NCBI GenBank assembly: GCA_017521605.1
Contig: JAFXCD010000013.1
Location: forward strand, 1-64,000
Source of the DNA: Lachnospiraceae bacterium
Lineage (GTDB): Bacteria > Bacillota > Clostridia > Lachnospirales > Lachnospiraceae
Length of the DNA: 64,000 bases
Direction of reading: 5' to 3'
In this document: piece after piece, positions 62,219-64,000 of the stretch
Layout: each line of letters opens with the position of its first letter
Numbering within the stretch: position 1 is the first letter of the stretch
Program-made: the position numbers and the translations under genes
The notes under the pieces: generated by a model
Told to the model about the DNA's origin: nothing
Database searches by the model: none
The model's input: only the letters and a program-made list of their open reading frames with translations

Positions 62219-62257
62219 TTCTTCTTCCTCCGTTTTTTTGAAATGTTCGCTCTAAGG

Positions 62258-62380
62258 GTAAAAATATACCGCCTGAGCATCCTTATATTAGGTGCCCAGG
62301 CGGTCGGCTTTTTCTTTATTCTACACTCCCTGTGGGTCATCCCACCACAGCTATTGCTGTTTTCCGCCAGTTGTGTAGCT
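62258..62380 (-). promoter_or_regulatory. ZTP (pfl) riboswitch with overlapping terminator
   Basis: Minus-strand RNA has P1 CTACAC/GTGTAG (62373-62378 with 62321-62326), ACTGGCGG, then CTGTGG/CCACAG (P2) and GGGAG, and after a linker the conserved CCGCCTGGGCA (62293-62303). GGCGG can pair with CCGCC as the pfl pseudoknot. The same CCGCCTG is one arm of a terminator (62268-62304) with T-run, so ligand binding would favour read-through. Downstream genes purO and AICAR transformylase act on ZMP. Confidence 0.93.
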
Positions 62381-62389
62381 CATGCATTC

Positions 62390-62418
62390 ATATTACATGG
62401 TTTTTGCGGTATTTGCAA
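62390..62418 (-). promoter_or_regulatory. promoter of the riboswitch-purO operon
   Basis: TTGCAA (62413-62418), 17 bases, TAATAT (62390-62395); transcription should start about ten bases before the aptamer. It lies 19 bases after the stop of the surface protein gene. Confidence 0.8.
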
Positions 62419-62437
62419 GCCCTTTTTCAGCTTTATT

Positions 62438-64000
62438 TTACTCTTCTTCCTTTTTTGTTTTGCGTAATACAACTACGGCTGCAGCTGCCATTGCTGACAA
62501 TACCATAAGTACCACTGCCACCATAGGATGTGCCTGGTCGCCGGTTGAAGGAGCACCATTACCTGCTGCGGGTGCCGGAGCCTCAGTAGGAGCCGGTGTT
62601 GTTGCAGGAGAACTACTTCCTGTATTTGCACCGCTATTGTTATTAGAGCTCTGCTCTTCTACTTCATTCACAACTACAAAGGTACTGAAAGAAGGAGTGG
62701 TAAACTCTAACATACCATCAATGATTCTTGCAGCCAATCTTTCAGGAGTCTTTGCTCCATCTGCGTAATGCAATACTGCAACCTTACCATTCTTATCGAT
62801 GGATGAAGGTACTTCCATACGGATGGTCACCGGTACCAGAGGCTGTACTGCCTGACTTCCCGCAAAAAGCTTTGCATCAAATGCAAATGCATTCTTATAC
62901 TTTGCTTCCATAGAAGGTACTGTAACAACTTCAAATACCATCTTAGCTTCCTTATCCAAATCAATACCAATCAATGCACCGATTACTTTCTTAATCTGAG
63001 GAACCTTGTTGTCTTTATTCACAACATCTAATACTCTTCCGATTGCCTGTTCAAACAATTCTTCCATGTATTCTACATTCGCTTCCAGAACTTCCTCCAG
63101 ATTACCATTATCCACTAATTCCTTAACTTCTGCAATGATGTCCTTCACTGCCTGAATCTTTTCTTCCTTGGTAGCATTATCATCTACAAGTACGTTTAAC
63201 TCCTCTACCATTTCCTTCAGGATTTCATCTGCATCCGGAGCAGGAGAAGGTGTTGTCTCAGGTTCGGGACTTGGTGTTACTTCAGGCTCGGGGCTTGGTG
63301 TCACCTCAGGCTCGGGACTTGGTGTTACTTCAGGCTCGGGACCTGGTGTTACTTCAGGATCGGGACTTGGTGTTACTTCAGGCTCGGGACTTGGTGTTAC
63401 TTCAGGCTCCGGTTCCGGTTCGTCTGCCACCAATATAGCTATTCCAAATACATCAGAGCCGGCATATCCCATTCCGGTATCATCAGCCCAGCTTAAGGTA
63501 CCGAGACGTCCGGGTTTACCCTTATCTGCATCTTTAGTCGCATCATTAATCTGTAATTCCAAACCAATCTTCGTACCATTTTCGGGAGTAATATCTGTCC
63601 ACTTAAATGCAGCCTCAATCACATAACCGTCAGCCGTAATCTTAGCCGCAGACTTCACATCTTCAGCCTCCCACTTCTGACTACCAAAGGACCGGTCATT
63701 TACATAGTTGATACGATATTGCTTATCATCCGCATCATAGCCGGAAGTCTTTTTGTTGTTCTCATCAATAAATACTTCGATAGAATCCTGTAACCATTCA
63801 CTTGCATTATCCTTGTTTAATTCAGCATCCGTTACCTCTGCTAAAATATAAAGATAATCCTTATCCCACAGCATCTTGATGTTGGATTCTGCCTTTGCAC
63901 CAATATTAATGGTAAGAGGAATTTCTTCCACTTCTGTCCACTTATCGTCAGCTTCTCCATCTATAGTGATGGTTCCCTGTGCAATTGCAGTAATTGGCTT
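62438..64000 (-). CDS. CBM9-like cell-surface protein, C-terminal part
   Basis: The frame is open to the right edge, so the gene continues outside. Visible: a CBM9-like xylan/cellulose-binding domain (TITIDGEADDKW near 63950; MLWDKDYLYILAEVTD; WLQDSIEVFIDENN), a Pro/Glu/Thr linker of seven PEPEVTPS-type repeats, a helical domain (about 120 residues) and a strand-rich segment with EVPSSIDKNGKVAVLHYADG. It ends with NGAPSTGDQAHP, a hydrophobic helix and RKTKKEEE: a sortase-like anchor with PSTGD in place of LPxTG. Missing N-terminus probably carries a xylanase or other catalytic domain. Confidence 0.85.
   Translation of the reverse strand, partial: KPITAIAQGTITIDGEADDKWTEVEEIPLTINIGAKAESNIKMLWDKDYLYILAEVTDAELNKDNASEWLQDSIEVFIDENNKKTSGYDADDKQYRINYVNDRSFGSQKWEAEDVKSAAKITADGYVIEAAFKWTDITPENGTKIGLELQINDATKDADKGKPGRLGTLSWADDTGMGYAGSDVFGIAILVADEPEPEPEVTPSPEPEVTPSPDPEVTPGPEPEVTPSPEPEVTPSPEPEVTPSPEPETTPSPAPDADEILKEMVEELNVLVDDNATKEEKIQAVKDIIAEVKELVDNGNLEEVLEANVEYMEELFEQAIGRVLDVVNKDNKVPQIKKVIGALIGIDLDKEAKMVFEVVTVPSMEAKYKNAFAFDAKLFAGSQAVQPLVPVTIRMEVPSSIDKNGKVAVLHYADGAKTPERLAARIIDGMLEFTTPSFSTFVVVNEVEEQSSNNNSGANTGSSSPATTPAPTEAPAPAAGNGAPSTGDQAHPMVAVVLMVLSAMAAAAVVVLRKTKKEEE
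63249..63416 (-). repeat. 24-bp tandem repeat, seven copies
   Basis: Seven near-identical 24-base units encode PEPEVTPS-type octapeptides (with PDPEVTPG and PEPETTPS variants), forming the extended linker between the carbohydrate-binding domain and the rest of the surface protein. Confidence 0.93.

Noticed and set aside
62232..62250. A PurR-box-like CGAACATT ahead of purO
   Set aside because: Only one half-site is visible, and it lies after the riboswitch terminator; the ZTP riboswitch explains control better.
63168..63626. A 152-codon plus-strand frame rich in Gly/Ser repeats
   Set aside because: It is the shadow of the 24-bp repeats encoding the proline-rich linker on the other strand.

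Overview
The window looks like a chromosomal segment of a motile, low-GC Gram-positive anaerobe of the Clostridia, most likely a Lachnospiraceae member. This rests on strong AGGAGG ribosome binding sites, the FliW/CsrA pair, a LicD protein, a split purine terminus (PurO plus stand-alone AICAR transformylase), a YtrA-type GntR/ABC cassette, and a GH8 exo-oligoxylanase beside a CBM9-like surface protein. Genus is inference.

Layout. 1-1375: the rpmG-secE-nusG-rplK operon (minus strand; rplK runs off the left edge) with its sigma-A promoter. 1577-7281: a FliD-like gene on the plus strand, UDP-galactopyranose mutase, an XRE-like regulator, a permuted papain-like protein, a PD-(D/E)XK gene with a 12-bp tandem repeat flanked by two copies of a hairpin repeat, and a small zinc-ribbon gene. 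7303-9159: a flagellin with a HEXXH metallopeptidase inserted between its D0/D1 halves (flagellinolysin), with its own sigma-28 type promoter. 9258-36017: a roughly 27 kb one-strand, visibly AT-rich glycan/modification island: SDR epimerase, HAD proteins, two radical SAM enzymes, FkbM methyltransferase, a CitC-like nucleotidyltransferase, GT-B glycosyltransferases, two CMP-sugar synthetases, SIS isomerase, 2-hydroxyacid dehydrogenase, phosphatase, YhcH, an IspD/TarI-like cytidylyltransferase and LicD. It lies between flagellinolysin and the main flagellin, so it probably builds the decoration of the flagellar filament. At least eight island proteins carry a similar Rossmann-like module at one end, attached to quite different catalytic domains.

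36081-47354: late flagellar genes: flagellin with a CsrA-type leader hairpin, a FliT/FlgN-like chaperone, fliS, fliD, flaG, then csrA, fliW, flgL, two flgK paralogues, flgN and flgM. Four sigma-28 like promoters (TAAA-like, 15-16 bases, TCCGATAA-like) were found here and ahead of flagellinolysin. FliW, CsrA and the flagellin leader site together suggest the FliW-CsrA-flagellin homeostatic switch.

47447-57584: a membrane GGDEF(degenerate)-EAL protein, an ABC/GntR cassette under a promoter buried in a nested palindrome, and a MoxR ATPase with a giant DUF58-transglutaminase membrane protein. 57624-64000: a MATE transporter, GH8 exo-oligoxylanase, AICAR transformylase and PurO controlled by a ZTP (pfl) riboswitch, and the C-terminal part of a CBM9-like cell-surface protein cut by the right edge.

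No rRNA, tRNA, CRISPR array or intact insertion sequence was recognised.
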